Shown: positions 23,701-31,560 of the stretch, one piece after another
How the letters are laid out: every line of letters begins with the position of its first letter
Position numbering within the stretch: the first letter of the stretch is position 1
Source: Pseudomonadales bacterium
GTDB taxonomy: Bacteria; Pseudomonadota; Gammaproteobacteria; Pseudomonadales; Ketobacteraceae
Reading direction: 5' to 3'
Assembly: GCA_002708905.1 (NCBI GenBank)
Contig: PAPM01000037.1
Span: 1 to 64,000, forward strand
Length of the DNA stretch: 64,000 nucleotides
The notes under the pieces: model-generated
Seen by the model: only the letters and a program-made list of their open reading frames with translations
What the model was told of the DNA's origin: nothing
The model's database searches: none
Translations under genes and position numbers: made by a program

Positions 23701-26006
23701 TGCTTGAAAGTCTGCTGCCCCAATACGAATTGGCTGACCTGTTGCGTTTCGATCCCCTGGCCCGCGCCTGGGCGACCTTGTACTGGGCGGAAGTTCAGGG
23801 GCTGAATGTGCAAAAGCAGTGGCCGTTACGGGCCCAGTCTGCACTGCAGATGTCCAACCTGTTCGGCAGCGACAGTGCATTCAACGAGTTGTGGCTGGAG
23901 GTGACTGAGCAACTGCAATCATTCCTGCTAGGCAATGGTGTGCAGGATGCGGAACAGTTCTCCGGACGCAGCGCCCGTTACCTGATTCTGGAACTGGCCA
24001 AACCCGTACTGGAATTTTCAGTAACCCGGGCCAGCCAGACACTCATGGAAAATCTGCAGCGTGCCTTGAAAAATGCCAACGCCCAGTCAGTATTTGAAGA
24101 GAATATCCGCGCCTTGCACAAGTCACCGGGCAAAGCCTGGCGTTATGTGGAAGGCTGGCTCAGCGCCTGGTTGTTGCAACAAAAAGATCAAAGCCTGCAG
24201 CCTTATATCCCGGAAGCAGTGGCCCGCATTCTGGTGGATGGCCGTCTTGCCTGGAAAGCCCGTGAGCTGAACCTGGAGCTGAGGGTAGATGGTTTGCTGT
24301 CGTCCCATGGCAATATTGAAAACGGCAGTCTGACGTTGCGACTGGATGAGTTTCTGCTGCGTATGGAACATCATCAAACCGTGGTGGTTCCCGCTTATCA
24401 ACATTATCTGGCGCAGCGCCATGAAGCAGTGGAATCTGAGAAAAAGCGTTTGCGCCTGGATCAGTTCAAGGCACGGCCGTTATCCTCATTTGTGCGCAAC
24501 AAACTAATCAATCAATCCTACCTGCCGCTAATCGGCGACAACCTGGCCAAGCAAATGGGCACAGTGGGCGACAAAAAACGCTCCGACTTAATGGGGCTGT
24601 TGATGATGATCTCGCCCCCCGGTTACGGTAAGACCACGTTGATGGAATACGTGGCCAATCGCCTGGGACTGATCTTTATGAAGATCAACTGTCCTTCACT
24701 GGGTCATGAAGTGGATTCCCTCGATCCGCAGCAGGCACCCAATGCCACCGCCCGCCAGGAATTGGAAAAACTCAACCTGGGTCTGGAGATGGGTAATAAC
24801 GTGATGTTGTATCTGGATGATATCCAGCATACCAACCCCGAGTTCTTGCAGAAGTTTATTTCCCTGTGTGACGGTACCCGCCGTATTGAAGGGGTGTGGA
24901 AAGGGCAGACCAAAACCTACGATATGCGCGGCAAAAAATTCTGCGTAGTGATGGCCGGTAACCCTTATACGGAAAGTGGTGAGCTGTTCAAGATTCCCGA
25001 CATGCTGGCCAACCGGGCAGATATCTATAACCTCGGCGACGTGTTAAGTGGCACCGAGGAAGTATTTGCTCTCAGTTATATCGAAAACAGTATGACGTCG
25101 AATCCGGTGCTGGCTCCGCTGGCCACCCGCGATATGGCAGATTTCTACTTGTTTGTGGATATGGCCAAGGGGCGGGCGGTGAACGAGTCTGAGTTCAAGC
25201 ACCCGTATTCCGCGGCAGAAAGCCGTGAAATTGTAGAAACCCTGAAAAAATTATTTGTGGTACAGGCGGTAGTGCTGAAGGTAAACCAGCAATACATTGA
25301 ATCCGCTGCCCAGGATGAACGCTTCCGCACGGAGCCACCCTTCAAGTTGCAGGGCAGTTATCGCAATATGAACAAACTGGCGGAAAAAGTGACGCCGGTG
25401 ATGACCGATAGTGAGCTGGAGCAATTGCTCAACGATCACTATCTGGGTGAATCCCAGCTGTTGACCACAGGTACTGAAGCCAACCTGCTTAAACTGAAAG
25501 AATTGCGTGGGGTACTGAACCCAGCGGAAACCCAACGCTGGGAAGCCATCAAACAGGAATTCCGTCGCCTGAAGCAGATCGGCGGCGATGATGCCGATGT
25601 GGGAGTTCGCGTGGTGTCCCAGTTGAACGCCATGTCACAGGGTATCGAAAAAGCCGTGGCCGCATTGTCATCGCGGCCGGATACGCAGGCATCCAGTCAT
25701 CACAACGAAGCTCTGCAGCAATCCCTGCAGTCCATTGCCGATGCCATGGCGAAAATGACCACCCATGTGGAAGTGGTCAATCAGCCGGTGCCCGGTATTG
25801 ATCTGCTTTTGAAAGGATTGGTGTCCACATTGGAAGGCAGTATTTTCCCACTGGTGAAAGCCATGGATGGAAAAATCGACCTGGATCTCAAGACCCATCA
25901 CAAAATGGGTGCCATACTGGATCAATTGCGCACGCTGGAGGCCAGCATGTTGCGCATGAAGCACACCTCGCGCGCAAGCTCGGGAAACGCCGGTAAAGAG
26001 GAATAG
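20709..26006 (+). CDS. Giant coiled-coil AAA+ ATPase (DUF3686 / 'DNA repair ATPase' type)
   Basis: This is a 1765-residue soluble protein starting with GTG. The first about 450 residues are beta-rich (repeated short strands such as LNIIGRTRVRTDNNCLARDI). Long coiled coils span about 480-860 (ESLQPFYDDLEHLEKQVAE type, LMNQLQELESQFGEYDEF), and a mixed domain follows to about 1250. The AAA+ module has Walker A SPPGYGKTT near 1303 and Walker B VMLYLDDIQHTN near 1368, with a sensor-like CVVMAGNPYTESG. I recall this architecture as proteins named DNA repair ATPase, but linkage to PspA and flotillin suggests a membrane-stress machine. No DNA-binding motif is visible. Confidence 0.85.
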   Translation: MTDVSQTSGTVPATGQGSEQVESAVSQGTAYEVIRKRLSDQGNQLETLAQNLNQARLQEFGSTELNIIGRTRVRTDNNCLARDIVRVGDYLLFGYNVFIGLKQTTSVSDVFSLYRLVEGEDALDMEPVSPQNTFLGDARFQSDFNELYTYYKNTTLTQLRVKEGRLLAAFQIGERLTDIRVFRWSVSADGKQIEYIDNRGERDIELPPAWDFEWLAVEREAIVDGRHPHVNILDTIFVDTIEGDLTIKVENNTRSGKGIYAEPVVDPNQSLDDADFFFAEIGQLILLRIKPYQEEHWRHLVFNRLNESVVRIDAIGDSCQQLPEDHGIVFPGGYYLQTGEYKTFDEPHKGLRFRRAIRSPNGEDVLYVHYQPEAGVVALYPYNMIEKALRNPVYGHGYGLFEDGRMVVFSADEEPTRVHPMQIWQSPFFSDVHASQAQQSQSFYGRIGNAELVRGISDLFSVVQLIRSPNAASAHYHELCKYASRLFDQYYWLSDASLEEIHDTLKAIIESGELVLDEYEKVQSIRKSSQKALQEAEQSVAALIKQLQPDAWTTPQPYMNAMLDIRKLRGHLLTILEYRYINQDRIRELDTDLEKQQDVIADRTIEFLAEEKSLQPFYDDLEHLEKQVAETEIKSELTPLLEKLEALSDGLDALTETVSAITSAEATVRTGVIERISTLFAHLNQARARTQNKLKSLGYNEALAQFSAQFKLLSQSMTSGLSMSTSPDRCDEQLAKLMNQLQELESQFGEYDEFLADILEKREEIFESFESHKQGLLDEQQRRAQTLHDAAKRIIDGVRKRSQKFKTEEELNTFFSSDPLLNKLKQLSQQLRDLDDAVKADDVDAQLKGVKDQAVRSLRDKSDIYEDDGKVIKLGPRHRFSVNTQDLDLTLLPRGEELYFHLSGTDFYEACEIEGLQGTQAYWSMAMPSEAEQVSRAEYLAYSVLRAAERNQEELSITQLMQARNEREQLLALLRRYAEPRYKEGYERGIHDHDAGLLLESLLPQYELADLLRFDPLARAWATLYWAEVQGLNVQKQWPLRAQSALQMSNLFGSDSAFNELWLEVTEQLQSFLLGNGVQDAEQFSGRSARYLILELAKPVLEFSVTRASQTLMENLQRALKNANAQSVFEENIRALHKSPGKAWRYVEGWLSAWLLQQKDQSLQPYIPEAVARILVDGRLAWKARELNLELRVDGLLSSHGNIENGSLTLRLDEFLLRMEHHQTVVVPAYQHYLAQRHEAVESEKKRLRLDQFKARPLSSFVRNKLINQSYLPLIGDNLAKQMGTVGDKKRSDLMGLLMMISPPGYGKTTLMEYVANRLGLIFMKINCPSLGHEVDSLDPQQAPNATARQELEKLNLGLEMGNNVMLYLDDIQHTNPEFLQKFISLCDGTRRIEGVWKGQTKTYDMRGKKFCVVMAGNPYTESGELFKIPDMLANRADIYNLGDVLSGTEEVFALSYIENSMTSNPVLAPLATRDMADFYLFVDMAKGRAVNESEFKHPYSAAESREIVETLKKLFVVQAVVLKVNQQYIESAAQDERFRTEPPFKLQGSYRNMNKLAEKVTPVMTDSELEQLLNDHYLGESQLLTTGTEANLLKLKELRGVLNPAETQRWEAIKQEFRRLKQIGGDDADVGVRVVSQLNAMSQGIEKAVAALSSRPDTQASSHHNEALQQSLQSIADAMAKMTTHVEVVNQPVPGIDLLLKGLVSTLEGSIFPLVKAMDGKIDLDLKTHHKMGAILDQLRTLEASMLRMKHTSRASSGNAGKEE

Positions 26007-26111
26007 TCCGGCAATAGGTTGCTTTTCAGTGGAGAGCGCCAGTAAAGTGCTCAAATGTTGCGAGAAAAATCGCTTATCTTGAGAATCTGACGAGCAGACG
26101 AGAGAGTCCGG

Positions 26112-27959
26112 GTGGAACCCAATTTTATTCTGAGCTTTGCCATGGTTGGCCTGCTGGGCCTGGTCTGTCAGTGGGTAGCCTGGCGTTTGCGGTTGCCTGC
26201 CATCTTGTTCCTGTTGCTGACCGGAATTGTGGTGGGGCCCATTGGGGGCTGGTTGAACCCGGATGCCATGTTCGGGGAGCTGTTGTTCCCGCTGGTGTCC
26301 ATGGCCGTCGCCGTCATCCTGTTCGAAGGCAGCCTTACCCTCAAGTTCAAGGAAATCCAGGGCATGGAGTCCGTGGTGTGGCGGATTCTGAGCTTTGGTC
26401 TGGTGGCCAGTTGGGTGAGTATCTCGATCTTCACCAGCTGGCTGCTGGATCTGGATTGGCATCTTTCCCTGTTGTTTGGTGCGATGGTGGTGGTGACCGG
26501 CCCCACGGTGATCGTACCCATGTTGCGTTCGGTGCGGCCCAATGCCCGTATCACCAACATTCTGCGTTGGGAGAGCATTCTGATAGATCCCCTGGGCGCG
26601 TTGCTGGCGGTACTGGTGTTCAACTTCATCGTGGCGGAATCCACCGGTGGTAATGAATGGCTGGCGGTGATGCTGGTGTTCTTCAAGATTCTGTTGATCG
26701 GCAGTGCCCTGGGCTGTGGTGCCGGTTATGTCTGTGGTTGGCTGTTGCGCAACGACGTCATCCCCACCTATCTCCACAACGTTTTTGTGCTGATCTCCGT
26801 GCTCTCGGTATTTGCCCTGTCCGATACCCTGGAACATGAATCCGGTCTGTTGGCGGTGACCATGATGGGCATCTGGCTGGCCAATATGCGCGGGGTGGAA
26901 ACGGAGAATATTCTCGATTTCAAGGAAAGCCTGAGCATCCTGCTGATTTCCGGTTTGTTTATTATTCTTGCTGCGCGGGTCAATCTCGATGATCTGATAG
27001 AGTTGAGCTGGCAGGCCCTGGCTATCCTGGCGTTTGTGCACTTTGTGGCGCGCCCGCTGAAAATCATCAGCGCCACCATGGGGAGCTCTATCACCTGGCA
27101 GGAGAAGACACTCATTTCCTGGATTGGTCCCCGGGGTATTATCGCCGCCGCTGTTTCGGCGTTGTTTGCTCTGCGTCTTTCCCAATTGGGTTTTGAAAAT
27201 GCGGACCTGCTGGTGGCGTTAACTTTCGTGGTGATTATCGGTACCGTGGTGTTTCAGAGTCTCACGGCCAAGCCCCTGGCGGGTTGGCTTGGGGTGGTTG
27301 AGCAGGCACCCAGGGGATTGTTGTTCATCGGTGCCAATCAGGTTTCCCGCACCATTGCCAAGGAGCTGAAACGGTTGGGCTTTGAGGTAATGCTGGCGGA
27401 CAGTTATCGCAGCAATGTACGCCAGGCCCGCATGGATGGTTTAAAGACCTTCCATGGCAACCCGGTGTCCCGGCTGGCGGAAAAAGAGCTGGATCTGGTG
27501 GGTATCGGCCGCATGCTGGGGCTGTCCCAGAACGATGATCTGAACTTGTTGGCGGTGCAGCGCTATACCCGTGAATTCGGCAAAAAACGGGTGTATTCAT
27601 TGCCCACCCAGGCCAGTCAACGCAAGAGTGAACGGGAAACCGTGTCGGAGGAGTTGGCCGGGGTTGCCTTGTTTTCCGAGGATGCCACCTACAGCAAGTT
27701 GGCCAGTCTGGTGGCCCAAGGTGCGGAGATGCGCACCACCAATATCAGTGAGGAATTCACCTTGGAGGATTACCTCGAGAAGTACGGCTCCAAGGCCATT
27801 CCCATGTTTGTGTTGGACACGCGCAAGAACTTGAGCATTCTCTCCGGTGTGCCCACCCAGGAGCAGGTCCCGCCGGGGTCCAGGATCGTGGCGCTGGTCA
27901 AAGCGGAGCGGGTTGCGGAAAAAATCGAAGAGAAAAAGCAGGACGCGAAAGCGGGATAG
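26112..27959 (+). CDS. CPA-family cation/proton antiporter with RCK (TrkA-N) domain
   Basis: This 615-residue protein starts with GTG. About 12 transmembrane helices make up residues 5-395, including LFEGSLTLKF, TGPTVIVPML and WIGPRGIIAAAVSALFAL, characteristic of CPA1/NhaP antiporters. An RCK/TrkA-N nucleotide-binding domain follows from about 400 (GLLFIGANQVSRTIAKELKRLG is its Rossmann start), then a C-terminal soluble part. It exchanges Na+ or K+ for protons at the inner membrane, gated by nucleotide. It lies 105 bases after the ATPase gene, so it may be separately transcribed. Confidence 0.88.
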   Translation: MEPNFILSFAMVGLLGLVCQWVAWRLRLPAILFLLLTGIVVGPIGGWLNPDAMFGELLFPLVSMAVAVILFEGSLTLKFKEIQGMESVVWRILSFGLVASWVSISIFTSWLLDLDWHLSLLFGAMVVVTGPTVIVPMLRSVRPNARITNILRWESILIDPLGALLAVLVFNFIVAESTGGNEWLAVMLVFFKILLIGSALGCGAGYVCGWLLRNDVIPTYLHNVFVLISVLSVFALSDTLEHESGLLAVTMMGIWLANMRGVETENILDFKESLSILLISGLFIILAARVNLDDLIELSWQALAILAFVHFVARPLKIISATMGSSITWQEKTLISWIGPRGIIAAAVSALFALRLSQLGFENADLLVALTFVVIIGTVVFQSLTAKPLAGWLGVVEQAPRGLLFIGANQVSRTIAKELKRLGFEVMLADSYRSNVRQARMDGLKTFHGNPVSRLAEKELDLVGIGRMLGLSQNDDLNLLAVQRYTREFGKKRVYSLPTQASQRKSERETVSEELAGVALFSEDATYSKLASLVAQGAEMRTTNISEEFTLEDYLEKYGSKAIPMFVLDTRKNLSILSGVPTQEQVPPGSRIVALVKAERVAEKIEEKKQDAKAG

Positions 27960-27966
27960 TTTGGTA

Positions 27967-28066
27967 GAGTGCTGGCGGATATTCTGGAACGTCAGCGGCC
28001 ATGGACGGCCGCTGTCGAGCGCACAGGGATGTGCTTGCAGCGATTCCCGAATATCCGCCAGCACTC
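27967..28066. repeat. 18-bp perfect inverted repeat with internal hairpins (REPIN/MITE-like or large stem-loop)
   Basis: The arms at 27967-27984 (GAGTGCTGGCGGATATTC) and 28049-28066 are exact reverse complements, 64 bases apart. The loop itself holds two smaller hairpins: AGCGGCC-N6-GGCCGCT at 27994-28013 and GCACA-N4-TGTGC at 28021-28034. It fills the gap between two convergent genes. The total of about 100 bases resembles paired REP elements or a MITE; it could also act as a strong bidirectional transcript end. No second copy is in the window. Confidence 0.85.
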
Positions 28067-28073
28067 GCCACCA

Positions 28074-29258
28074 TTAGGGCATAAACACAAACCGCGCCGG
28101 CGCCGTCTGCCGAATCAGGTCCCCATGCTGATCCAGCGCATTCACCTGCCACAGGTAAGTGACCCCGGGCTTCAGCTGTTCCAGTAGCGCGGCGGAAAGA
28201 CTAGTGGCGGTTTTAGGCGCCGGAATCAACAGGCGCCCCACGTATTCCCCGGAGCTGATGCTTTCTTTGCCGTTTTCCTGTCTCAGAACCAGTTCATATA
28301 CCACAGTATCCGCCGTCGTCGGCCAGGTCAGCTGGGTGCTGGCGGAAAGGGAAGCCGGTGGCTGGGTTGCCATTTCCTGCTGGCTGTCTTCAATAACCTG
28401 GTATTCCAGGGTGCTGCTCAACTGTTGGTTGGGGCACAGGTTCTCGGTGGAGGCCTGGGTAGCGTCCAGGGATTCAAGAGCGCAGAAGCGCAGTACATGA
28501 TGCCCCGGTTTGACGGTTTCCAGTTGTGGGCTCAGTAGCCAGTCTTTCATGCCCTGCCGCAAGTCTTTGCTCACCTGAGCCAGCTCCTGATAGGCCAGTT
28601 GACCGCTGGCGGGATCGATGGTGCCCAACTGCCAACTACCCTTTAACTGGCCCTGGCCGGAATAAATCACCCCCAGCTGCGCTTGCAGGGGCAACCCCTG
28701 GCTGATCTGGCTGCGGAAACGCTGTGGTTTGAAACTCAGCTCCAGGCTGTGGATGGCCAGAGGTACGTTCAGGGTGGAGGCGTTCAGGTCAACATTTTTG
28801 GTTTCCAGTTGAATGGAAACGCTGGCTTCTGCGGTGGAGGGGCGCTCGCTGCCGGTGCTGAACTGACGGGTGTACTGCAGTGTTCGGTAGCCCAGTTCCA
28901 GCCACTTGCGGGCATCGTCCGCAGTAATCACCAGGGGCTCATCAAAATGCAGGGGCCCCGCGCCCTCGCTGTTATTAAAGGGGGTGGCCTGGGTCTTCAA
29001 TACGGTACTGGTGGCCGCATCTTTCAATACGCCCTGGGCAGAAAACGCGCCCATGGAATGGGCCGAGGTGGTGGAGACAATCCAGCTGATCTGGATGGTG
29101 CGGCCTTCTTCCACCTGGATCCGGGCCTGCTTCGGGTTGCTGCTGGCGCCAATCAGCGCGGCCTGGGCGACGCTGCTGAAGAGCGGGATAAGCATCAGCA
29201 GAGCCAGGTTGCGGAGGGCTACTCCCTGTCTGTCAGTCCTGGGTGATTTCCCAAACAT
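28074..29258 (-). CDS. Exported protein of unknown function with C-terminal Fn3-like domain
   Basis: I do not recognise this 394-residue protein. It has a signal peptide (LALLMLIPLFSSVAQA) and a mature part rich in beta strands: ARIQVEEGRTIQISWIVSTT near the start, and a C-terminal segment with TQLTWPTTADTVVYELVLRQENGK and GVTYLWQVNALDQHG that resembles a fibronectin type III domain. Such proteins are usually periplasmic or surface-exposed. The ATG at 29258 is preferred because GGAGCAAGG precedes it. It is a single-gene unit whose end abuts the large inverted repeat. Confidence 0.6.
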   Translation of the reverse strand: MFGKSPRTDRQGVALRNLALLMLIPLFSSVAQAALIGASSNPKQARIQVEEGRTIQISWIVSTTSAHSMGAFSAQGVLKDAATSTVLKTQATPFNNSEGAGPLHFDEPLVITADDARKWLELGYRTLQYTRQFSTGSERPSTAEASVSIQLETKNVDLNASTLNVPLAIHSLELSFKPQRFRSQISQGLPLQAQLGVIYSGQGQLKGSWQLGTIDPASGQLAYQELAQVSKDLRQGMKDWLLSPQLETVKPGHHVLRFCALESLDATQASTENLCPNQQLSSTLEYQVIEDSQQEMATQPPASLSASTQLTWPTTADTVVYELVLRQENGKESISSGEYVGRLLIPAPKTATSLSAALLEQLKPGVTYLWQVNALDQHGDLIRQTAPARFVFMP

Positions 29259-29368
29259 GCCTTGCTCCGGTTGCAATTAAAACAGGAGGCAGAGTCTACC
29301 TAAGCAAGCTTTGGGATAGAAGGGGGCGGGGTAACAGAATATGACGGGAGGCACAGGCTGGTGATCAA

Positions 29369-30259
29369 TCATTGATCGTAGTAGCCGGTGGCCGCCAGGC
29401 CGCTGTTTTCCATCTGGGCTGCCAGGTCGTCAAAGTCCAGTTCACTGAGGCCGACGTAGAGCAACAAATCTTCGCCAATGGCATCCCACTCATGGTCCTG
29501 CTCGCAGTTACCCAGGGTTTGGGGCAACCCGCAGATGTGTTCTGCCATTTTCAGGATCGCCAGCAGGGTCTTGCGGCCGTGGTCGTAACTGCTGGCCCGG
29601 TGGCGGAAGATGTTCTCAACGCTGTGGTGTTCAGCGATGACGTCGCACAGGTCGGCCGGCAGACCCCAGGATTTGGCAACATAGTAGCCCACGACGGCGT
29701 GATTGGTTTTCAGGTACTGGTTTTCCACATCAATGACCCGCGGGTTGGGTCGACAATAGGATTCCTCCAACACTTCCTGGTAATTCTCATGGGCCCGGTA
29801 GAGCAGAGGCACGCCGCAATTATGAAACAGGCCGACACAGTAGGCCTTGTCCCCCGCCTGGTAACCGATGGCCCGGGCCAGGGTAGCGGCCGCGGAGGCA
29901 ATGTCCATGGCGCTGTCCCAAAAGCTGCTGAGGGCAACAATGGTTTCGTCGTCCATTTGGCTCTTGATGGAAAGGCCTTCCATAATACGCACGATGGTCT
30001 GCAGTCCGAGGATCTGCACCGCCTGCTCGATGGAGGTCATGCGGTTTTTGAGGCCGAACAGGTCCGAGTTCACCACTTTGAGAATGGTGCCGGAAAGCCC
30101 TACATCCTGGCTGATCAATTTGCCGATGCGGTTGAGATCGGGATTGGGCATGGCCTGTTCCATGTGAATATCCACAATCACCTGTGGCTGCGGGGGCACG
30201 GTGATGCCCCGCAGTATTTTGGCGATGTGCTCATCGTCCAGTATGGGAGTAGAGGTCAT
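29369..30259 (-). CDS. HDOD-domain signalling protein
   Basis: This protein of about 296 residues is a single HDOD domain, a degenerate HD-type phosphohydrolase. The core helices are present (PDLNRIGKLISQDVGLSGTILKVVNS, LGLQTIVRIMEGLSIKSQM), with AYCVGLFHNCGVPLLY in place of an HD metal motif and SWGLPADLCDVIAEHH later. HDOD proteins are regulatory adaptors in stress, motility and c-di-GMP signalling, and most lack catalysis. An in-frame TTG at 30280 is possible; the ATG at 30259 is chosen, without a strong ribosome site for either. Confidence 0.85.
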   Translation of the reverse strand: MTSTPILDDEHIAKILRGITVPPQPQVIVDIHMEQAMPNPDLNRIGKLISQDVGLSGTILKVVNSDLFGLKNRMTSIEQAVQILGLQTIVRIMEGLSIKSQMDDETIVALSSFWDSAMDIASAAATLARAIGYQAGDKAYCVGLFHNCGVPLLYRAHENYQEVLEESYCRPNPRVIDVENQYLKTNHAVVGYYVAKSWGLPADLCDVIAEHHSVENIFRHRASSYDHGRKTLLAILKMAEHICGLPQTLGNCEQDHEWDAIGEDLLLYVGLSELDFDDLAAQMENSGLAATGYYDQ

Positions 30260-30354
30260 TTCGGTATAATCCGCGGCCAACTTAATATTAATCAGTTTAG
30301 CAGCAGGGTATTGATGCTCCAGTTGCTGGACAATTTACCTGTGGAGCGCCACCA

Positions 30355-31560
30355 GTGTCCGAGAGCAACCTGCCCCGTATCCGATTGAAAGCCAAGGAAG
30401 AGCGCCGGATCAAAGGGGGCCATCTGTGGGTATACAGTAACGAGGTGGATACGGCGCAGTCTCCCCTGCAGGGGCTGGAGCCCGGTGTTGAGGTGATCTT
30501 TGAAGAGGCCTCAGGCAAGCCTTTGGGGCGGGGCTATGTGAATCCCCACTCCCTGATCTGTGGCCGCCTGTTAACCCGGGATTGGAAACGCAAGCTGGAT
30601 CAGAAGTTTATCGCAGGCCGACTGCAGCAGGCATTGGCATTGCGGGAGCGGGTTTACACGGAACCCTATTATCGTCTGGTCTACGGTGACAGTGATGGCC
30701 TGTCGGGGCTGGTGATTGATCGTTTCGGTGATTATCTGGTCATGCAGGTGAATACGGCGGGTATGGAGCGTCTGCTGCCTTTGCTGCTGGCGGCCCTGGA
30801 GTCAGTGCTGCAGCCCAAGGGTATTCTGCTGCGTAATGACAGTCCCTCCCGGGAACAGGAAGGGCTGGCGCTGGAAGTCAAAGTGGCACTGGGTGAGTGG
30901 CCGGAAACGCTGGCTGTGCAGGAAAACGGCGTTGCCTTTAACACCTCGGCGGAAAGCGGCCAGAAAACAGGTTGGTTCTACGATCATCGGGAGAACCGCC
31001 GGGAACTGATGCGGTGGGTGAAGGGCAAGCGGGTGCTGGATGTGTTTTCCTATATCGGTGGTTGGGGGCTGCAGGCATTGGCGGCGGGAGCCGAATCCCT
31101 GGCGGCGGTGGATGCCTCCGAACAGGCCCTGGATCAGTTGCAGGCCAATGCGGATCAGCAGGGTATGGGTGACAAAGTAACCTGCTACGAGGGCAATGCC
31201 TTCGATGTGTTGCAGGCTTTGCTGGAGCAGGGGGAGAAGTTTGATGTGGTGGTGCTGGCCCCGCCGGCTTTCATCAAGCGCAAGAAGGATTACAAGAACG
31301 GCCTCAGCGCCTATAGCAAGCTGAATAATCTGGGTTTGCGTCTGCTGGAAAAGAATGGACTGCTGGTGTCCGCCTCCTGTTCCATGCATCTGCCGGAAGA
31401 GGCTTTACTGGATACGGTGCGGGCGGGAGCAAGGCATGTGGATCGCCACGCCCAACTGTTGTTCAGGGGCACCCAGGGGCCGGATCACCCCATTCACCCG
31501 GCGATTCCGGAAACCCATTATCTGAAGGCGTTGTTCTTCCGGATTAACCCGGCCCTGTAG
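30355..31560 (+). CDS. RlmI-like class I SAM-dependent rRNA cytosine methyltransferase
   Basis: This 401-residue protein has an N-terminal PUA domain (RIKGGHLWVYSNEVD), an RNase-H-like middle part and a Rossmann methyltransferase domain (VLDVFSYIGGWGLQALAAGA for SAM binding). RlmI makes m5C1962 in 23S rRNA. The catalytic region reads LAPPAFIKRKKD, so motif IV is APP where RlmI usually has DPP; the catalytic cysteine motif is SASCSMH. The APP change may mark a subfamily. It starts with GTG behind a GGAG site and overlaps the imelysin gene end by 17 bases. Confidence 0.82.
   Translation: MSESNLPRIRLKAKEERRIKGGHLWVYSNEVDTAQSPLQGLEPGVEVIFEEASGKPLGRGYVNPHSLICGRLLTRDWKRKLDQKFIAGRLQQALALRERVYTEPYYRLVYGDSDGLSGLVIDRFGDYLVMQVNTAGMERLLPLLLAALESVLQPKGILLRNDSPSREQEGLALEVKVALGEWPETLAVQENGVAFNTSAESGQKTGWFYDHRENRRELMRWVKGKRVLDVFSYIGGWGLQALAAGAESLAAVDASEQALDQLQANADQQGMGDKVTCYEGNAFDVLQALLEQGEKFDVVVLAPPAFIKRKKDYKNGLSAYSKLNNLGLRLLEKNGLLVSASCSMHLPEEALLDTVRAGARHVDRHAQLLFRGTQGPDHPIHPAIPETHYLKALFFRINPAL

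Noticed and set aside
25668-27185. 505-codon reverse-strand frame across the ATPase end and antiporter
   Set aside because: It spans two real genes and an intergenic gap, and its product is Gln/His/Gly-rich without domains.
29372-30388. 338-codon forward frame antisense to the HDOD gene
   Set aside because: It overlaps the clear HDOD protein and the start of the methyltransferase gene and lacks domains.
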